64,000 nucleotides of DNA from Gammaproteobacteria bacterium (GTDB taxonomy: Bacteria > Pseudomonadota > Gammaproteobacteria > SZUA-140), in assembly GCA_016218365.1 (NCBI GenBank), contig JACREF010000007.1:1-64000 (forward strand), read 5' to 3'. This document shows, piece after piece, positions 60,688-64,000 of the stretch. Position 1 is the stretch's first letter; each line of letters opens with the position of its first letter. Position numbers and translations under genes: made by a program. The notes under the pieces are model-generated. The model was not told the origin of the DNA, searched no databases, and saw only the letters and a list, made by a program, of their open reading frames with translations.

Positions 60688-62766
60688 TTACACCAGACCC
60701 ACGGCCACAAGGCCGAGGTCGATGAGCTTGATACCGACGAACGGAACCAGGATGCCGCCCAAGCCATAGATCGCGAGATTGCGCCGCAACACCACGTTGG
60801 CGCTCTGCGGGCGGTATTTGACACCCTTGAGTGCCAGCGGGATTAGCGCCACGATGATCAAGGCATTGAAGATCACCGCCGACAGGATCGCAGACATCGG
60901 GCTGGCCAGCCCCATGACATTGAGGGCATTCAGCTGCGGGTACATCGCCACGAACATGGCCGGGACGATGGTGAAGTACTTGGCGACGTCGTTGGCGATG
61001 CTGAAGGTCGTCAGCGCACCGCGGGTCATCAACATCTGCTTGCCGACCTCCACCACCTCGAGCAGCTTGGTTGGGTTCGAGTCGAGATCGACCATGTTGC
61101 CGGCCTCCTTGGCCGCCTGGGTGCCGCTGTGCATCGCCACTGCGACGTCGGCCTGGGCGAGCGCCGGTGCGTCGTTGGTGCCGTCTCCTGTCATCGCTAC
61201 CAGCCGGCCCTCGGCCTGGTACTGGCGGATCAGCGCGAGCTTGGCCTCGGGCGTGGCCTCGGCGAGGAAGTCGTCGACACCGGCCTCGGCGGCGATGGCC
61301 GCGGCGGTCAGGCGGTTGTCGCCAGTGATCATCACGGTTTTGATGCCCATGCGACGCAGCTCGACGAAGCGTTCCTTGATGCCGCCCTTGACGATGTCCT
61401 TGAGTTCGATCACACCCAACACGCGTGTTCCGTCGGCGACCACAAGCGGGGTACTACCGCGCCGTGATACATCGTCCGCGGACTGCAGCGCCTGATTCGG
61501 GAAGACACCGCCGCTGGTCTCGACATGCTTGCGGATCGCATCCATCGCCCCCTTGCGAATCTGCCGACCCTCGATGTTGACGCCGCTCATGCGCGTGTGT
61601 GCGGAGAACGGTACGAAGGTCGCACCCAACGCAAGGATGTCACGTTCGCGCAGGTTGAAGCGTTTTTTGGCAAGTACCACGATGCTGCGGCCTTCGGGTG
61701 TTTCGTCGGCAAGCGAGGCGAGTTGCGCGGCATCGGCCAGTTGCTGCTCCGCCACGCCATGTACCGGCAGGAACGCGGAGGCCTGGCGGTTGCCGAGGGT
61801 GATGGTGCCGGTTTTGTCGAGCAGCAGCACGTCGACGTCACCGGCCGCTTCGACCGCACGTCCGGAGGTCGCGATGACGTTCGCACCCAGCATGCGGCTC
61901 ATCCCGGCAATACCGATGGCTGACAGCAGCGCACCGATAGTGGTCGGGATCAGGCACACCAGCAGCGCCACCAGCGCGGTGAGCGTGACCGGCTGGCCGG
62001 CCTTGGCCACTTCCACCGCGAACAACGAGTAGGGCAGTAACGTGACAGTGGCCAGCAGGAAGACCAGTGTGAGCGCCACCAGCAGGATGGTGAGCGCGAT
62101 TTCGTTCGGTGTCTTCTGGCGCTTCGCGCCTTCGATCAGGGCGATCATCCGGTCGATGAAGGCCTCGCCAGGATTGACGGTGATGCGCACGACGATCCAG
62201 TCGGACAGCACCGTGGTGCCGCCGGTGACAGCGGAGAAGTCGCCACCCGCTTCGCGAATGACGGGTGCGGACTCGCCGGTGATAGCGCTCTCGTTGACCG
62301 AGGCGACGCCTTCGATCACCTCGCCGTCGGCCGGGATCATGTCACCGGCCTTCACCAGCACCACGTCACCACGCCGCAGGTCGATGCCACGCACTTCATC
62401 AACCACGGCACCGTAGTGCGGTTCGTGCAGCTTCCTGGCGATCACGCCCTTCTTGGCACCACGCAGCGCGGCAGCCTGTGCCCGGCTGCGGCCCTCGGCC
62501 ATCGCCTCGGCGAAGTTGGCGAACAGCACCGTGAACCACAGCCACAGGGTGGTGACGCCGATGAACCAGGCTGGCGCCTCACCACGGCCTTCAAACAAGG
62601 CCTGTATCCACAGTCCGGTGGTGAAGATGCTGCCCACGTATACCACAAACATCACCGGGTTCCTGAGCTGGACGCGTAGAGCGAGTTTACGGAAGGCCGC
62701 GACCAGCGCCGGTTTGATCAGGGTCGGATCGAACATGGAATATTTCTTTGTCATCATGATGGTCAC
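60688..62766 (-). CDS. kdpB: Potassium-transporting P-type ATPase subunit KdpB
   Basis: The 692-residue P-type ATPase energises high-affinity K+ uptake. It has the actuator TGES ([12 protein letters not shown]), the phosphorylation motif [13 protein letters not shown] near residue 315 and the hinge motif [21 protein letters not shown]. The start [14 protein letters not shown] has several possible ATGs within 30 bases; the first is one base from the kdpA stop. Confidence 0.97.
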   Translation of the reverse strand: MTIMMTKKYSMFDPTLIKPALVAAFRKLALRVQLRNPVMFVVYVGSIFTTGLWIQALFEGRGEAPAWFIGVTTLWLWFTVLFANFAEAMAEGRSRAQAAALRGAKKGVIARKLHEPHYGAVVDEVRGIDLRRGDVVLVKAGDMIPADGEVIEGVASVNESAITGESAPVIREAGGDFSAVTGGTTVLSDWIVVRITVNPGEAFIDRMIALIEGAKRQKTPNEIALTILLVALTLVFLLATVTLLPYSLFAVEVAKAGQPVTLTALVALLVCLIPTTIGALLSAIGIAGMSRMLGANVIATSGRAVEAAGDVDVLLLDKTGTITLGNRQASAFLPVHGVAEQQLADAAQLASLADETPEGRSIVVLAKKRFNLRERDILALGATFVPFSAHTRMSGVNIEGRQIRKGAMDAIRKHVETSGGVFPNQALQSADDVSRRGSTPLVVADGTRVLGVIELKDIVKGGIKERFVELRRMGIKTVMITGDNRLTAAAIAAEAGVDDFLAEATPEAKLALIRQYQAEGRLVAMTGDGTNDAPALAQADVAVAMHSGTQAAKEAGNMVDLDSNPTKLLEVVEVGKQMLMTRGALTTFSIANDVAKYFTIVPAMFVAMYPQLNALNVMGLASPMSAILSAVIFNALIIVALIPLALKGVKYRPQSANVVLRRNLAIYGLGGILVPFVGIKLIDLGLVAVGLV

Positions 62767-62767
62767 C

Positions 62768-64000
62768 TCAGTTTCCGGCCCACAGGATTAGGTGCTCAAC
62801 CGCTGGCCCCAGTGCCAGGGCCGGTACATAGGTCAACGCGCCAACCAGCAGCACGGTGCCAATCAGGAGTCCCACGAACATTGGCCCGTGTGTGGGCATG
62901 GTACCGGGGCCGTGTGCCAGGCGTTTCTTAGTGGCCAGTGAACCGGCGATGGCCAGCACCGGCACGATCACGGCGAAGCGCCCGAACCACATGGCCACGC
63001 CGAGCCAGCCGTTGTAGAACGGGGTGTTGGCGCCCAGGCCCGCGAAGGCGCTGCCGTTGTTGTTGGCAGCGGACGAGAACGCGTACAACACCTCAGAGAA
63101 GCCGTGCACACCCGGATTGAAAATGGTCGCCGTGCCGCCGCCCGCCATCACCGCGATCGCAGTGCCGAGCAGCACCAGTGCCGGGGTCATCAGGATGCCG
63201 ACCGCAACCATCTTCATGTCGAAGGCCTCGATCTTCTTGCCGAGGTATTCGGGCGTGCGGCCGATCATCAGGCCGGCGACGAACACTGCCATGATGGCGT
63301 AGAGCAGCATGCCATATAGACCCGAACCGACGCCGCCGAACACCACCTCGCCCAGTTGCATCATCCACAGTGGTACCAGCCCGCCGAGCGGCGTGAATGA
63401 GTCATGCATGCCATTGACCGCCCCGCACGAGGCGGCGGTGGTGATGGTGGCGAACAGCCCCGAGGCCCCGATACCGAAGCGGGTTTCCTTGCCCTCCATA
63501 TTGCCACCCGATTGTAGTGCGCTCACCGCCTGATCGGCGCCAAGCTTGGCGAGCAGCGGGTTGCCCTGTTGCTCAAACATCATCGCCGCGATCGCAGCAC
63601 CGACGAAGATCACCGTCATCGCTGCCAGCACCGCCCAGCCCTGGCGCGTGTCCCCGGTCGCTCGGCCGAATGCATAGACCAATCCCGCCGGGATCAGGAA
63701 GATCGTCAGCATCTGCAAAAAGTTGGTCAGGGCGCTTGGGTTCTCGAACGGGTGCGTCGAGTTGGCATTGAGGAAGCCGCCGCCGTTGGTGCCGAGCATC
63801 TTGATTGCCTCCTGAGAGGCAATCGGTCCCATTGGCAAGGTCTGTGTCGGCACGCTAATCGTCGCGGTGACCACGGCGCCTGTGGCGTCCTTGACCGTCT
63901 GTCCGGCGGTGTCGAGTTTTGGTGTCTCGTAGATTGTCGGTTCGAGCGTGGTGACCTGCTGGTAGGCGGAGAAGTTCTGGATCACGCCTTGGCTCACCAA
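62768..64000 (-). CDS. kdpA: Potassium-transporting ATPase subunit KdpA (N-terminus beyond window)
   Basis: The window holds the last 410 residues of the channel-like K+-binding subunit; roughly 150 N-terminal residues lie past 64000. Selectivity-filter-type loops are seen as [20 protein letters not shown], then [20 protein letters not shown] and [14 protein letters not shown]. kdpA, kdpB and kdpC follow each other with gaps under 13 bases and are read with kdpDE. kdpF and the kdp promoter, if present, lie outside. Confidence 0.96.
   Translation of the reverse strand: MVSQGVIQNFSAYQQVTTLEPTIYETPKLDTAGQTVKDATGAVVTATISVPTQTLPMGPIASQEAIKMLGTNGGGFLNANSTHPFENPSALTNFLQMLTIFLIPAGLVYAFGRATGDTRQGWAVLAAMTVIFVGAAIAAMMFEQQGNPLLAKLGADQAVSALQSGGNMEGKETRFGIGASGLFATITTAASCGAVNGMHDSFTPLGGLVPLWMMQLGEVVFGGVGSGLYGMLLYAIMAVFVAGLMIGRTPEYLGKKIEAFDMKMVAVGILMTPALVLLGTAIAVMAGGGTATIFNPGVHGFSEVLYAFSSAANNNGSAFAGLGANTPFYNGWLGVAMWFGRFAVIVPVLAIAGSLATKKRLAHGPGTMPTHGPMFVGLLIGTVLLVGALTYVPALALGPAVEHLILWAGN

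Overview
The window is a chromosomal segment of a moderately GC-rich gammaproteobacterium. Evidence for this is the gene order pncC-thpR-recA-recX-alaS-lysC-csrA-tRNA-Ser, the divergent uvrA / yajR-ssb arrangement, the bamD/rluD pairing, phoBR-pst-phoU with CTGTCAT-type Pho boxes, and a complete kdp potassium system. The class is well supported. I cannot name the genus. No rRNA, CRISPR array, complete insertion sequence or prophage is visible.

Layout. 1-7.5 kb: DNA repair, alanyl-tRNA synthetase, aspartokinase, CsrA and tRNA-Ser(GCT). 7.6-15.5 kb: a cupin/JmjC-like gene, then a same-strand signalling cluster (small LxPGM-domain protein, HDOD protein, hybrid kinase with Hpt, lone receiver, second hybrid kinase). 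15.5-24 kb: BepA-like protease, uvrA, yajR-like transporter, ssb, nadE, glnB. 24.0-27.2 kb: an accessory island with AT-richer small genes, bounded by two inverted copies of a 34-bp hairpin repeat. 27.2-30.3 kb: bamD, a bamD-like/SPOR lipoprotein and rluD. 30.3-40.3 kb: phoB, phoR, pstS, a SET-domain gene on the other strand, then pstC, pstA, pstB and phoU. 40.4-43.8 kb: pgeF, ankyrin lipoprotein, ZIP transporter, GcvR-like protein, deformylase. 43.9-48.8 kb: a structured mobile element, then a lipoprotein and an internally duplicated exported protein of unknown function. 48.8-56.4 kb: YkgJ-type and PilZ proteins, dapE/yffB/dapD/dapC lysine genes, a drug/metabolite transporter, an RNA-binding protein and a thioredoxin-TPR protein. 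56.6-64 kb: kdpE, kdpD, kdpC, kdpB and truncated kdpA.

The most unusual items are these. (1) The protein at 24132-24929 ends in a DUF1566 (Lcl) lectin-like domain whose last 28 variable-segment codons are almost all NNC/NNT, with conserved framework residues. This is the signature of a diversity-generating-retroelement target, although no reverse transcriptase or template repeat lies in the window. (2) A 150-bp non-autonomous element at 43887-44036 has 18-bp terminal inverted repeats, TATA flanks and five consecutive hairpins. A second copy lies at 1-137, and one hairpin shows a compensatory base-pair change between copies. (3) Two doublets of 18-bp palindromes share an identical 40-bp pitch (26966/27006 and 33496/33536). 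(4) There is an attC-like integron recombination site at 25735-25812. (5) A 129-bp long palindrome lies at 40325-40453.

The phosphate region reads as one regulon: three Pho boxes (before phoB, pstS and pstC) each have a -10-like hexamer exactly 10 bp downstream. phoB appears to be transcribed from at or next to its own ATG.
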